In this document: piece by piece, positions 1-9,649 of the stretch | How positions within the stretch are numbered: the stretch's first letter is position 1 | Layout of the letters: each line of letters starts with the position of its first letter | The notes under the pieces: generated by a model | Database searches by the model: none | What the model saw: the letters and a program-made list of their open reading frames with translations, nothing else | Told to the model about the DNA's origin: nothing | Position numbers and translations under genes: made by a program | Assembly: GCA_011045955.1 (NCBI GenBank) | Contig: DSBV01000107.1 | Span: 1 to 52,792, forward strand | Length of the DNA: 52,792 nt | Reading direction: 5' to 3' | DNA from: Bacteroidales bacterium | Lineage (GTDB): Bacteria; Bacteroidota; Bacteroidia; Bacteroidales; Tenuifilaceae

Positions 1-120
1 AGTTTGTTGCGAACAGAATTAACAGCAGGCCAAGGAAGCGGTATAGCTATAAAAGTCCTATATTTGTAAAAAACCAATTATTAACAAAGACAAAAGTTGC
101 ATTTGTGACTTGAATCTTGC
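1..120 (+). repeat. Left copy of a 120-bp terminal inverted repeat
   Basis: The first 120 bases match the reverse complement of bases 52672-52791 with one mismatch (a at 62 against t in the other copy). Identity stops exactly where the flanking genes begin: the stop codon of the first gene lies at 122-124. The copy holds a TATATTTG box at 59-66, which fits the Bacteroidota -7 consensus but points into the 3' end of a minus-strand gene, so here it would drive only antisense RNA. This may be a dispersed repeat at which assembly stopped, or the arms of a large inversion. The sequence alone cannot decide. Confidence 0.95.
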
Positions 121-121
121 A

Positions 122-2404
122 TTAATTATTGTTATTACAACGCATTTTTTCATCAAACGCAATGAGCTTGTCGCTAATATCTTTGACCTGTTGGTTTACC
201 TGCTTAACAAGTTTGGAGTAGGTTTCCTGGTTTATGTTTTTGCCATCGAGCAGGCTGATGGCCACCTTGAGTTCCTCGAGCTGCTGGGCTAACCTATCGG
301 CTTCAATTAGGAGTTCATCGTTTTTGGAGGTTTTTAAAGCATCGTGGAATTGCTTCAACTGGTAGTTGAAGATGGAGTAAAAGATTTCGGCTTGGCGGGC
401 AACGGAATCGGAGCGGGTAAAAAGGTTCGAGAGATCGGAGTTCTGTATGTTTTGGCTAGGTAGAGCCTGTTTAGAACAGAGTTCCGGGCGCAGCTTACAA
501 ATCAAATCGATGTTTGCATCGGCCTGTCGGCGGATTGCGAGAAGTTTTTCGTTAAAGTTTTTAACCACAGAGAGTTCTTTTCCCGTTAAATCGACTTTCA
601 GGAAATCGCGGATGTTAAAAATATCGCGTTCAATTTCGTAAATCTTACCGTTAAGGAATCGGGCGCTTTCAAGGTTTGAGTTGCCTGCATACATCACCTC
701 AAAATTTTGACACACGAGCTGAATAAGCTCAATACGATTAAAAACCCAGGGTTGTAGGGCATTGGCAATGCTATCGTAGCGTTGTAATTCGGCTTTAAGG
801 TAATATGCATCGAGCCTTTGGGTAAACTCGGTTACAGCATTTAAAGCGCGGTCGCGACAAACGACGCAAGAGGTAGTTCGGGCCAGCTTGAGAATGTTAT
901 CGGCTGCGGTTTTATTCTTGCTGTTCGCCTCGGTATTTTTTAACTTTTCAATTTCGGATTCAAATTGCCACTTGTAAAGCTGTTCCTCGAGCCTCGATAG
1001 CTGGTTGGCAATAATTTGACCCTCGAGGTTTTGGTTCATCAGTTCAGGCTTGAAGATGTTTGAAAACCTGAGGTCGGCAATGAATTTTTCTAGGTCGATA
1101 TTTGGTACATTGGGATTGGCCTCGAGGCGGACAAGGGTATTCACAAGATTTTTTATCGATTTAAGGTTATGGTCATCGTCCATGTAAAGTGAAGCAAAAC
1201 CCAGAATGGATTCATACTCACGGTTAAAGATAGTTGAAAAGGTATTGTTGCCGCGATACTTAAACTTCATCTCCTCGTAGGCCTTTTGCAGTTGGTGGTA
1301 GTATTGCATTACACGGAAAAGGCTAACCGAAATGGCATCGTTGTTTCCGGTTCGGTAATTGAGGTTGTAAACATCGAGGTGATTTTTTAACTGAGCAAAA
1401 AGATTCAAAAAATTGAGTAAATCTTTTTCCTGGCGGTAGGTTTCGGCGTTGATAAGCCCCTGGCGGAAATCGTTTTCAACCTTAAGCTTGCGCTTTTCGA
1501 TATTGGCAAAGGTTACCTCGTCGCCCGAAATTTGTTCAGTGCGGTATAATGATTTGTAGTTAGCCACTACAATTACAGGGTAGTTCCGGATGCCAATAAG
1601 TTCCCGCAGCTGGTTACGGTTAACCCGCCCTTTTGTAACAGTATCGAGGAATTGACGAAGTGGCGCACCAGAAAACTCAACTGCAGGGGTGTTTGCAGTA
1701 GTAAGCAAGTAAAGCCTTATGGAGTGTAGGCGGGTATCGAAATTCTTTTGCTCAAACAACCTGATGGTAGAGCTAAAACGGTACTCCTTTTTCTTGGTAT
1801 TAGCCTCAATGAAATTGCCAAACTCACCAATAATGCTCATAACCGCATCGGTAGGGGTAGTAATCTTCGAAAGGTTTTTCAGCTGCGAGGCAACAAGGGC
1901 AAGCATTTGATCGCGGTCGTTATTGGAGATGGCGCGAACGCGTATTTCGGCATCAATGTAATCGCGAGCAGAGTATAGTGGCAGGTTATCGATTATGCGG
2001 ACATAATCAATATTATCGCTCACAAAGGTTTGGTACTTGCTATGCTTGTCGCGCGAAATCTGGAAATTGTAAAGGGGGTAGGTTATATCGTTATCGCCAA
2101 AAAACTTAACATTCTTAAGGCTAGCGGTAATAAAGAGATACTCAAGCTGCTCCTCCTCCACGCGCAATTTTTTCCACCATTTTTTCTTGGGTTTAACGCG
2201 GGCAAAGTCGAGCTCATTGATGAGTGTGCTAAACTTATCGCCGTTTAGCAAAAAGATATCGGTTGTGAGGTACTGCCACTCACCTGTGAAGTTGAAGTTG
2301 GCAGTATCGGAGTAAAGCAGCCTAGGTTCAATATCGCGCTGGCCAATGGCGAGTAACGCCGATAGCCAAAGCAAGCAAGTTAGAGCGATAGACCTGGTGT
2401 TCAT
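122..2404 (-). CDS. Large secreted protein of unknown function
   Basis: A 760-residue protein whose N-terminus (about residues 1-22, MNTRSIALTCLL then a hydrophobic run ending in AIGQ) looks like a Sec signal peptide, so it is probably periplasmic. I recognise no catalytic motif. The rest is charged, mainly helical sequence rich in Leu, Lys, Glu and Asn, with likely coiled-coil stretches around residues 330-560 and 640-750. A CVVCRD cysteine pair sits in the middle and the C-terminus is a short poly-Asn tail. It appears monocistronic. The upstream spacer (2405-2521) is low-complexity repeat of the gataaagg and atcaacta kinds. The stop codon lies two bases inside the terminal inverted repeat boundary. 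A structural or scaffold role is only a guess. Confidence 0.75.
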   Translation of the reverse strand: MNTRSIALTCLLWLSALLAIGQRDIEPRLLYSDTANFNFTGEWQYLTTDIFLLNGDKFSTLINELDFARVKPKKKWWKKLRVEEEQLEYLFITASLKNVKFFGDNDITYPLYNFQISRDKHSKYQTFVSDNIDYVRIIDNLPLYSARDYIDAEIRVRAISNNDRDQMLALVASQLKNLSKITTPTDAVMSIIGEFGNFIEANTKKKEYRFSSTIRLFEQKNFDTRLHSIRLYLLTTANTPAVEFSGAPLRQFLDTVTKGRVNRNQLRELIGIRNYPVIVVANYKSLYRTEQISGDEVTFANIEKRKLKVENDFRQGLINAETYRQEKDLLNFLNLFAQLKNHLDVYNLNYRTGNNDAISVSLFRVMQYYHQLQKAYEEMKFKYRGNNTFSTIFNREYESILGFASLYMDDDHNLKSIKNLVNTLVRLEANPNVPNIDLEKFIADLRFSNIFKPELMNQNLEGQIIANQLSRLEEQLYKWQFESEIEKLKNTEANSKNKTAADNILKLARTTSCVVCRDRALNAVTEFTQRLDAYYLKAELQRYDSIANALQPWVFNRIELIQLVCQNFEVMYAGNSNLESARFLNGKIYEIERDIFNIRDFLKVDLTGKELSVVKNFNEKLLAIRRQADANIDLICKLRPELCSKQALPSQNIQNSDLSNLFTRSDSVARQAEIFYSIFNYQLKQFHDALKTSKNDELLIEADRLAQQLEELKVAISLLDGKNINQETYSKLVKQVNQQVKDISDKLIAFDEKMRCNNNN

Positions 2405-2521
2405 ACTTAATTGAAAAGGTTAAAGGATAAAGGATAAAGGTTAAAAGATATATTCAAAAAACCATAAAATCAATCAATTACTATATCCAACCATCAACTA
2501 TTAACTATCAACCAAACCTAC

Positions 2522-3697
2522 CTAGCTGACCCTACGGGGCGGAACAACCTCCTTGGAGGGGTCGAACATGTAGCGGTAGGTTATGTGGGTTTTACGAACC
2601 CGAGCACCAATTTGTTCAGCCACACGGCGCATGGTTGGGTTAAAATCGCCAATCCAGTTCAGCTCCAATTCGGTATATCGAAAACCTGGTGCTAATGCGC
2701 GTTTGGCAAACTCGTTTACCAGTGCGCCCTCAACACCTTTCCCCTGGTGCTTTGGGACAATACCAAAAATCAGGCCAATGGCTTTGGTGCAAACTTTTTT
2801 AACTTTAAGTAGATATAAGAAGTAGAGCTTGGATAGGATATCGAATTTGCCGTTCAGATGGCGAACAACCTGGTTAAGGTCGGGAACCATGATGAGAAAC
2901 CCAATGGGTTCGTCTTCGTAGTAGGCGAAGTACATCAAATCGGGGTCAATTATGGGCTTCATGGTTTTCATAAGAGCCATGGCATGAGCCTCCGTAATCT
3001 TTTTAACGCCTGTGTAGCGGCCCCAAGCATTGTTGTAAATGGTTCGGAAATCCTCGGCAAACTTTTTCAAATTCTTTTTCGATATGGTTGTAATGGTGTG
3101 CGAAGGATTAAGGGCAATACGTTCGGCCTTTTCCCAAACAATGGGATCAACATTCTCCGAGTTAACCAGCCTGTGGTAGGTGTACTGGTGGAAGTAAACC
3201 TTAAATCCATAGTTTTCAAAGAGGTTTCGGTAGTAGGGTAAGTGGTAATCCATGCAGTAGTTTGGGGGAAAATCGCCATCAACCAAAAGTCCCCACCAGC
3301 GATCGCGGTCGCCAAAGTTAATGGGGCCATCCATGGCCTCCATCCCCCTTGCTTTCAACCATTCCTTCGCAGTATCAAACAACAGATTGGCTGCTTGCTG
3401 GTTATTGATGCACTCAAAAAAACCTACCCCACCGGTGGGCTGTTCGGTATTCCTGGCTATCTCTTTATCGTAAAAAGCAGCAATCCTACCTATAGGTTTG
3501 TCGTTTTGGTATAAGACCCAACGAATAGCCTCGCCATGCCGGAAATGCTTGTTTACCTTTGGGTTAAAAACATTTTCAATGTCAACGTCCAACGGGCGAA
3601 TCCAGTTTGGATAATCACTGTAAAGCGAAACGGGAAGTTCAAGAAAATCCCGTTGAATGCGGTTGCTATTAACCTCTTTAAATAAATAATTGGCCAT
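2522..3697 (-). CDS. GNAT-like acyltransferase family protein
   Basis: A 391-residue protein with an acetyl-CoA-binding signature near residue 315 (VPKHQGKGVEGAL, the GNAT motif A pattern Q/R-x-x-G-x-G/A). The C-terminal half resembles a GNAT fold and the N-terminal half a second, degenerate copy. The substrate is unknown. Proteins of this type are common in Bacteroidota and usually annotated only as N-acetyltransferase or hypothetical. The ATG at 3697 is chosen over a TTG at 3706 in the same frame, because it follows the ispD stop codon by 11 bases. The two genes are evidently co-transcribed, with ispD first. Confidence 0.8.
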   Translation of the reverse strand: MANYLFKEVNSNRIQRDFLELPVSLYSDYPNWIRPLDVDIENVFNPKVNKHFRHGEAIRWVLYQNDKPIGRIAAFYDKEIARNTEQPTGGVGFFECINNQQAANLLFDTAKEWLKARGMEAMDGPINFGDRDRWWGLLVDGDFPPNYCMDYHLPYYRNLFENYGFKVYFHQYTYHRLVNSENVDPIVWEKAERIALNPSHTITTISKKNLKKFAEDFRTIYNNAWGRYTGVKKITEAHAMALMKTMKPIIDPDLMYFAYYEDEPIGFLIMVPDLNQVVRHLNGKFDILSKLYFLYLLKVKKVCTKAIGLIFGIVPKHQGKGVEGALVNEFAKRALAPGFRYTELELNWIGDFNPTMRRVAEQIGARVRKTHITYRYMFDPSKEVVPPRRVS

Positions 3698-3708
3698 AAG
3701 GAACAACG

Positions 3709-4386
3709 TTATTTTTTACTAATAAACATTTCTGCAATAAGCAAATCGAAAGGGGTTGTAATTTTAATATTTTCCCTGTTTCCTTCAACGGTATGGATTG
3801 CAAATCCCTGGCTCTCAAAAACCGAGGCGTCGTCGGTAAAGAAAGGCTGCTCGGGAACATTATAGCAATCCTTAATCAGCTTGGACTGGAAAACCTGAGG
3901 GGTTTGTACCAGCAAAACACTATTGCGGTCGAAGGCCTTTGAAATGTTACCCTGAACGAGTCGCACCGACTCAACTGGTTTAATCACCGGAATTGCGCTA
4001 CCCTTTTGGGTAGCAGTAGCATAGCATTGTTCAATAACCTGAGTGGAGACAAATGGGCGAACACCATCGTGAATGGCAACAAGGGAGTTGTCGGAAGGAA
4101 TATGGGTAAGGCCGTTTTTAACGGACTGGTAGCGGGTGTTGCCACCCGCTACGAGGGTTAGCTTGATATCAAAGTTTAACTCTTCGCAAAGGTTCTTCCA
4201 GTGATCCATTTGACTTTGTGGCAGAACAAGCACTATGTCAGGCATGGGAACAATGGAAGCAAAACGCTCAATGGTGTGCATTAAAATGGGTTTACCGTTG
4301 AGCATCAGGAACTGCTTGGGGGTTTCGGAACCCATTCGTTGACCTGAGCCACCGGCAACTATAACCGCAAAACGATTAGTGCTCAT
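3709..4386 (-). CDS. ispD: 2-C-methyl-D-erythritol 4-phosphate cytidylyltransferase
   Basis: IspD couples CTP to methylerythritol 4-phosphate in the non-mevalonate isoprenoid pathway. The 225-residue length is normal. The nucleotide-binding signature near residues 9-26 (VAGGSGQRM followed by PKQF) and the conserved HDGVRPF block near residue 105 are both present. It is the first gene of a two-gene unit with the downstream GNAT-like protein. A TAACTTTC box about 30 bases upstream of the start is one base off the -7 consensus and may be the promoter. No other isoprenoid gene is in the window. Confidence 0.95.
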   Translation of the reverse strand: MSTNRFAVIVAGGSGQRMGSETPKQFLMLNGKPILMHTIERFASIVPMPDIVLVLPQSQMDHWKNLCEELNFDIKLTLVAGGNTRYQSVKNGLTHIPSDNSLVAIHDGVRPFVSTQVIEQCYATATQKGSAIPVIKPVESVRLVQGNISKAFDRNSVLLVQTPQVFQSKLIKDCYNVPEQPFFTDDASVFESQGFAIHTVEGNRENIKITTPFDLLIAEMFISKK

Positions 4387-4437
4387 AAAGTAAGATTATC
4401 GGCTCCGAAAGTTATCAAAAATTTTCCCAAGTGCATG

Positions 4438-4568
4438 GGGGCTGAAACATTTTTAGAGGAATGGGGCGAGATGAATCGGAATAAGTCGGAATGGGGTGAA
4501 ATAGATGGAATATGATGGAGTTAGAGGGGTAAGAGCCCGTTAAACGTGAACAGTGAATCGTTAAACAA
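4438..4568. repeat. Intergenic repeat, family A copy 1
   Basis: This lies in the 381-bp spacer between ispD and the acyl-CoA synthetase. It holds gaatcggaat units, then gatggagttagagg, then cgttaaacgtgaacagtg. The same order occurs at 16077-16183 and in degraded form at 25340-25400. The last segment also occurs alone at 12364-12391 and inverted near 22268-22310. No open frame of interest and no RNA gene is visible. The rest of the spacer (4569-4767) is AT-rich and probably carries the synthetase promoter. Confidence 0.7.
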
Positions 4569-4767
4569 TAAGAGTTTAACGCGTGAATAAAAATCGGAAT
4601 GAGCCGGAATGATTGAATGGGAGGGAATTAAACGTAGTGAGAATAAAACTAAATCATTTTTTCCGAAAACGTTTGCGGGTAAGTAATTCATAATAAATAA
4701 CATAAAATGTTGAATTTCATTTGAATTATATAGATATTTGCGACGATGCATGGAAATAACTACATAT

Positions 4768-6426
4768 ATGGTTAAATACAACTATGTAAAGGAGTTCATT
4801 GAGAAGCCAATAAAAACTCATTGGGAACTCAATGCACTATCGGATTTCAAGGGTGAAACTTACACCTATGCCGATGTGGCCCGAAAAATTTATTATCTCC
4901 ACAAGCTATACCAACTATGGGGTGTAAAACAAGGCGATAAGGTTGCCCTTGTGGGAAGGAATAATGCTGAGTGGGGAATAGTGTATCTTTCTGTAATATC
5001 GTATGGAGCAGTAATAGTACCCATACTACCCGATTTTTCGCCAGTAGAGATACATAACATTGTAAACCATTCCGATTCCGTGATGCTTTTTGCAGGCGAA
5101 ATGGTTTGGGGCGGCTTGAACCAAGCCGAAATGCCCAACCTAAAAGCAATATTCAGCATTATCGGGTTTAACCTCCTGGTTTCAAACGACGAGGAAAGCC
5201 GAAGGCTGTTTGAGGCAGCAAGCCCCTCCATTGCCGATGAGATGAAAGAACTTTCCCCTGATAAGGTTAACTATCCCGAAGTACCAAACAGCGAGTTGGG
5301 CGTAATAAGTTATACCTCTGGAACTACAGGTTTCTCAAAGGGTGTGATGCTACAACTTAACAGTTTAGCTGCCAATACCGATTATGCCCGAAATAACATG
5401 CACCTGGTAAAGGGTGATCAAATTGTATCGTTTTTACCGCTGGCACACGCATTTGGATGTGCTTTTGAATTTCTATTCCCATTTGCCATGGGATGCCATA
5501 TTACCTTTTTAACTAGAATACCTTCACCACCAATAATCCTTGAGGCTTTTGCTAAAATCCGCCCACGATTAGTATTGACCGTTCCGTTGGTTATTGAGAA
5601 GATTTTTAAGAAACAGGTGCAGCCTAAGATTGAAAAGCCTGTGATGAAAGTTTTACTCAATATTCCATTCCTAAATAAGTTGATATTTAAGAAGATAAAC
5701 GAGAAACTCTCGAATGCCTTTGGTGGCAACTTCCATGAAATAGTAATTGGGGGGGCTGCCCTTAACCCCGATGTTGAGCGCTTTTTACGCCGAATCAAAT
5801 TCAAATATACCGTTGGCTATGGGATGACCGAGTGTGGCCCACTTATTTCCTATTCAAGTTGGAAAACCAATCCCATGGGTTCGTGCGGCAGGGTAATAAA
5901 TTACCTTGAGATGAAAATTGATTCGGCTGACCCCTATAATGAAGTTGGCGAAATCCTTGTAAGGGGTGAGAATGTGATGGTGGGTTACTACAAAAATCCC
6001 GAAGCTACAGAAAAGACATTGGTTGATGGATGGCTGCATACGGGCGATTTAGGTGTTTTTGATAAAAACGGGTTCATCTACATTAAGGGGAGAAGTAAGA
6101 GCATGATACTTGGCCCAAGCGGGCAAAATATTTACCCCGAAGAAATCGAAGCACGGTTGAATAATATTCCATTTGTCCAGGAATCGCTTGTTATTGAGCA
6201 AAAGGGCAAACTGGTTGGTTTGGTTTATCCCGATTACGAGTCGGTTCAACAGCATGGTATTGATTCCAATGAACTCGAACCTGTACTTGAACGGCAGCGC
6301 CTTGAGGTAAACAAGCATCTGCCCCAGTATAGCCAAATAGCTAAATTGATTGTTCACAACCAGGAGTTTGAGAAAACCCCCAAAAAGAGCATTAAACGGT
6401 TCAAATACCAATACTCTGATAACTAG
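4768..6426 (+). CDS. AMP-forming acyl-CoA synthetase (long-chain fatty acid-CoA ligase type)
   Basis: An ANL-superfamily enzyme of about 552 residues that would activate a fatty or other carboxylic acid through an acyl-adenylate. The AMP-binding P-loop TSGTTGFSKG is at about residues 183-192. It is followed by YGMTECGP, the GWLHTGDLG motif, the hinge GRSKSMI and the C-terminal TPKKSIKRF, which carries the catalytic lysine. The ATG at 4768 (MVKYNYVKEF) is favoured. The in-frame ATG at 4750 is possible but lies within a few bases of an imperfect -7 box (tagatatttg) ending at 4740. The 3' end overlaps the convergent membrane-protein gene by four bases. The acyl chain specificity cannot be read from the sequence. 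Confidence 0.9.
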   Translation: MVKYNYVKEFIEKPIKTHWELNALSDFKGETYTYADVARKIYYLHKLYQLWGVKQGDKVALVGRNNAEWGIVYLSVISYGAVIVPILPDFSPVEIHNIVNHSDSVMLFAGEMVWGGLNQAEMPNLKAIFSIIGFNLLVSNDEESRRLFEAASPSIADEMKELSPDKVNYPEVPNSELGVISYTSGTTGFSKGVMLQLNSLAANTDYARNNMHLVKGDQIVSFLPLAHAFGCAFEFLFPFAMGCHITFLTRIPSPPIILEAFAKIRPRLVLTVPLVIEKIFKKQVQPKIEKPVMKVLLNIPFLNKLIFKKINEKLSNAFGGNFHEIVIGGAALNPDVERFLRRIKFKYTVGYGMTECGPLISYSSWKTNPMGSCGRVINYLEMKIDSADPYNEVGEILVRGENVMVGYYKNPEATEKTLVDGWLHTGDLGVFDKNGFIYIKGRSKSMILGPSGQNIYPEEIEARLNNIPFVQESLVIEQKGKLVGLVYPDYESVQQHGIDSNELEPVLERQRLEVNKHLPQYSQIAKLIVHNQEFEKTPKKSIKRFKYQYSDN

Positions 6427-6842
6427 TGGTTTTCCGATAATAGTAAAACCCGGAGCATTATCAGGTAAAGTATAGGAAGTATAACAGTTTGTAAAAACCT
6501 AAAGAAAAAAAAGTTAAGAATATCGCGGTAAATAAGAATACCTAGTAAGGTAATGATAGAACAATCGAGCAGGGCCAGTAAAACCCTGCTTGTTTTTTTA
6601 TGAAAAACTTTTGGCAACATGTGCTGTAGGCTTACTCCTGACATATGGTAGAGGCAAACGGTAAGAATAACAGGAGTAATAATTCCGAAAACCAGAAGAA
6701 TAAAAGGCGATTGTAGAGCCCTGAATGAGTAAAGTAAACCAAAGGATAAAAAGAGAAAAAGATTAAACGAATAAACACCAGGCTTTTCTACCAGATTGCG
6801 TGTCCAGAAATGCAGGATATGCTCTTTGGATTGCTGATTCAT
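6423..6842 (-). CDS. Small integral membrane protein of unknown function
   Basis: A 139-residue protein with about four hydrophobic segments, at roughly residues 25-45, 48-68, 88-108 and 112-135. It has no recognised motif. It starts seven bases after the antiporter gene stops, so the two are probably co-transcribed. Its stop region overlaps the convergent acyl-CoA synthetase by four bases. A role linked to the antiporter is inference from position only. Confidence 0.65.
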   Translation of the reverse strand: MNQQSKEHILHFWTRNLVEKPGVYSFNLFLFLSFGLLYSFRALQSPFILLVFGIITPVILTVCLYHMSGVSLQHMLPKVFHKKTSRVLLALLDCSIITLLGILIYRDILNFFFFRFLQTVILPILYLIMLRVLLLSENH

Positions 6843-6848
6843 ACTATG

Positions 6849-7802
6849 TTAGGCATTAATAATTAGATAAGTAAGATAGACCAAGTAAACCATCACTAGA
6901 ATCATTCCTTCGCGTCGGTCGAACTTACGACCAGGGCCACTAACGGCAAAGACTAACATTAGAATTCCGGCAACGATGTTTAGGGTTAAATCGAAGTTTG
7001 CACCGCTGTAAAGTTTAATGGGGTTTATACTGGAAGTAAGGTCTAATACTAGCAATATATTGAAGATATTTGAACCCACCACATTGCCAATGGCAATATC
7101 GGGTTTATTGCGGTAAGCAGCCACGGCCGAGGTGGCTAGTTCAGGAAGTGAAGTTCCAGCAGCCACAATGGTTAAGCCAATAATTGACTGGCTTACACCA
7201 AGTTTGGTGGCCATGTTAACGGCCCCAAAAACAATCAGTTTACCACCTCCTACCAGAAAAGATAATCCCCCAACAACCATCAAAATCGAAAGCCATAGTT
7301 TCCGAGTTTTTATTTCGGTCGAGGTTGATGCAGGGTCCTCCTTTCCAATCAGGAAATTGTAGTACATAAAAACACAAAAAAGTAAAAGTAAAACCAAACC
7401 CGCTGAACGAGAGATTACATTTAGCGTTGCTGAATCGAGGAACATCCCGTTTGAGAGAACCCATAGCGCCAAAGCTGAAAGTAAAAAGAATGGAATTTCA
7501 ATCTTTACGGTGCTATGTTGAACACCAACAGGTTTAATCAGTGCAGCTAAACCCAAAATCATAAAAGTATTAAAAATGTTACTTCCCAAAACATTGCCAA
7601 TTGCGATATCGGAACTACCCTCTAATGATGAAATAAGGTTAACCAACAATTCCGGAGCCGAGGTACCGAACGCAACCACAGTTAAGCCAATGGTTAATGC
7701 CGATATACCCAGACGTTTTGCTATGCTTGAGGCTCCTTCAACTAACCATGTAGCGCCAAGAACAAGAATTACTACCCCAAGCATAATAAATAGAAGATTC
7801 AT
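6849..7802 (-). CDS. CaCA-family calcium/sodium antiporter
   Basis: An inner-membrane cation/Ca2+ exchanger of 317 residues with about ten membrane segments. The two alpha-repeats that define the family are clear. The first has GTSAPEL and later GNVLGSNIFN; the second has GTSLPEL and GNVVGSNIFN. The acidic residues of both repeats that bind the cation are intact. It resembles YrbG-type exchangers, but the sequence does not tell whether Na+, K+ or H+ is the counter-ion. A TATCTTTG box at 7884-7877 on the minus strand is its likely promoter, back to back with the promoter of the next gene. Confidence 0.92.
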   Translation of the reverse strand: MNLLFIMLGVVILVLGATWLVEGASSIAKRLGISALTIGLTVVAFGTSAPELLVNLISSLEGSSDIAIGNVLGSNIFNTFMILGLAALIKPVGVQHSTVKIEIPFFLLSALALWVLSNGMFLDSATLNVISRSAGLVLLLLFCVFMYYNFLIGKEDPASTSTEIKTRKLWLSILMVVGGLSFLVGGGKLIVFGAVNMATKLGVSQSIIGLTIVAAGTSLPELATSAVAAYRNKPDIAIGNVVGSNIFNILLVLDLTSSINPIKLYSGANFDLTLNIVAGILMLVFAVSGPGRKFDRREGMILVMVYLVYLTYLIINA

Positions 7803-7876
7803 CTGCTTTGTGTTTTGAAATGAACAGGCGGGTTGATTAAAGCCCTATAACAATATAAAAATAAGGTTAATCAGCA

Positions 7877-7884
7877 CAAAGATA
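7877..7884 (-). promoter_or_regulatory. -7 box of the antiporter gene
   Basis: TATCTTTG on the minus strand matches the Bacteroidota -7 consensus TAnnTTTG and leaves a leader of roughly 65-70 bases before the start at 7802. No clear TTTG -33 element is seen. Confidence 0.5.
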
Positions 7885-7897
7885 CAACAGATTAGGT

Positions 7898-7905
7898 TAA
7901 CTTTG
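7898..7905 (+). promoter_or_regulatory. -7 box of the Ig-like lipoprotein gene
   Basis: TAACTTTG on the plus strand lies about 30 bases before the TTG start at 7935 and 13 bases from the opposing TATCTTTG box, so two divergent promoters overlap. No good -33 element is visible. Confidence 0.5.
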
Positions 7906-7934
7906 CTCGAAGTTTAACCTATAATAGTTTAACC

Positions 7935-9641
7935 TTGAAAAGGATATTCATTACAGTTGCCGCCTTGGTACTTGTTATTCTTATGTTTCCTAGGTGTGCA
8001 AAGGTGGTTTCGCCAACCGGAGGGCCCAAGGATACTATTCCCCCGGTTTTAGTAAAAAGTATTCCCAAGCTTAATGCTACAGGGTTTAGCGGACAAAAAA
8101 TTGTCCTGGAGTTTGATGAATTTATTCAGCTCAAAGATCTTCAGCAAAAGCTCTTGGTATCGCCACCCCTAAAAAGTAAACCCCAACCCAAACAGAAAGG
8201 CAAAAAGTTAGAACTTGAGCTTATCGATACCCTAAAACCAAATACCACCTATACCTTCTACTTTTCCGATGCAGTTAGGGATAATAATGAAGGTAACCCA
8301 ATCAAAAACTTCATTTTTTCATTCTCAACCGGACAAACTATCGATACATTGTCGCTTTCGGGTAGAGTTAAAAATGCCTTTACCGACGAGGCGGTTGAAA
8401 ACGCCCTTGTAATGCTTTACGATTCATTTACCGATACCCTACCCTACACCACCCTGCCCAATCATATTGCAAAAACCGATAAAGATGGAAAATTCACACT
8501 GGTAAACCTAAAGCCCATAAAGTATAAACTTGTAGTTATTGACGATAAAAATGGCAATTACCTGTATAACCAGGGCACCGAAAGTATTGGTTTTATTTCT
8601 AATGAGGTAAACCCATCCGATGAAAAGCGTAATGATATCAATATAAAGATGTTCAGGGAGGAACTACCCATCCAAATAGTTACAGGGTACGATAGGCCTG
8701 AACGCAACTTACTAACCTTAAGCTTTTCTCGAAAACCTGTTGGTGGGTTTAGCCTAAAGCCTATTGATTGGCTCAAATTAATGAACTGGTATGTGGTTGA
8801 ACCCGATAACAATGGCGACACTCTAAAGCTTTGGATAGTAAACGAAGAAATAGCCAACCGCGATACCCTTATGGCCATTCTTGAATACCAAAAAACTGAC
8901 TCGTTATACAGACTAAATCCACAAACCGATACATTAAGATTTCTATTCTACAAGGAAGATGTTCAACAGTCAAGACGCAAAGGGAAGAAGGATGAAAAAA
9001 CCGAGGAGAAAAAGGGATTTACGGTTAGCAACTCATTGGCCTCAGACAGGGTGGTAATACCGAATGTTCCATTTGAACTCACTCTTCCAGCGCCAATAAA
9101 GAAGGTTGACCTTACAAAAATATCAATTTTTAATGTTACCGACAGCATTGCCGAAGAACTCGTAAAGTTAAAAGCCGATAGCCTCAACCCAAGAATTTAT
9201 CGATTCACAAAGGACTGGAAATCTAATGTAAACTATAAAATGACGGTTTTGCCTGGTGCCTTTGAAGATTACTTTGGTCAAACCAACGATACCCTAACGC
9301 TGGAAATGATTGGTGCCGACCCTGAAAAGTATGGTGTTTTAAAAATAAACCTTAGCGGTGTAAACAAATCGGCCGTTGTTGAATTGTTGAGCGAAAAAGG
9401 CGCACCTGTTGATACCAAAACTATTAAAGGTAATGAAACGGTTGAGTTCAATTATGTTAAGCCTGGTAAATATAAACTACGGTTTATTGACGATTCCAAT
9501 GGTAACGGGAAATGGGATTCGGGTAACTACATGAAGCAAATTCAGCCCGAAAGGGTTATCTACTTTATCGATGAGAAAACTAAAGGAGTTATAAATATCC
9601 GGGCTAACTGGGATAGTGTGTTACAGTTTTCACTTAAATAA
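7935..9641 (+). CDS. Ig-like domain lipoprotein (Big_5/SbsA_N type)
   Basis: A 568-residue envelope protein. A hydrophobic signal (residues 3-20) ends at FPRC, a plausible lipobox, followed by the TPSGG/SPTGGPKDTIPP signature seen in many Bacteroidota lipoproteins. An Ig-like Big_5 domain follows (about residues 35-130, with FDEFIQL and KPNTTYTFYFSDAV), then a carboxypeptidase-regulatory-like or CnaB-like stretch (about 135-220). Only a TTG can start this frame near the signal peptide, since the next in-frame ATG would cut into it. Genes for a thiamine-binding protein and a barrel follow closely on the same strand. The function is unknown. Confidence 0.85.
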   Translation: MKRIFITVAALVLVILMFPRCAKVVSPTGGPKDTIPPVLVKSIPKLNATGFSGQKIVLEFDEFIQLKDLQQKLLVSPPLKSKPQPKQKGKKLELELIDTLKPNTTYTFYFSDAVRDNNEGNPIKNFIFSFSTGQTIDTLSLSGRVKNAFTDEAVENALVMLYDSFTDTLPYTTLPNHIAKTDKDGKFTLVNLKPIKYKLVVIDDKNGNYLYNQGTESIGFISNEVNPSDEKRNDINIKMFREELPIQIVTGYDRPERNLLTLSFSRKPVGGFSLKPIDWLKLMNWYVVEPDNNGDTLKLWIVNEEIANRDTLMAILEYQKTDSLYRLNPQTDTLRFLFYKEDVQQSRRKGKKDEKTEEKKGFTVSNSLASDRVVIPNVPFELTLPAPIKKVDLTKISIFNVTDSIAEELVKLKADSLNPRIYRFTKDWKSNVNYKMTVLPGAFEDYFGQTNDTLTLEMIGADPEKYGVLKINLSGVNKSAVVELLSEKGAPVDTKTIKGNETVEFNYVKPGKYKLRFIDDSNGNGKWDSGNYMKQIQPERVIYFIDEKTKGVINIRANWDSVLQFSLK

Positions 9642-9649
9642 ATACAGTT

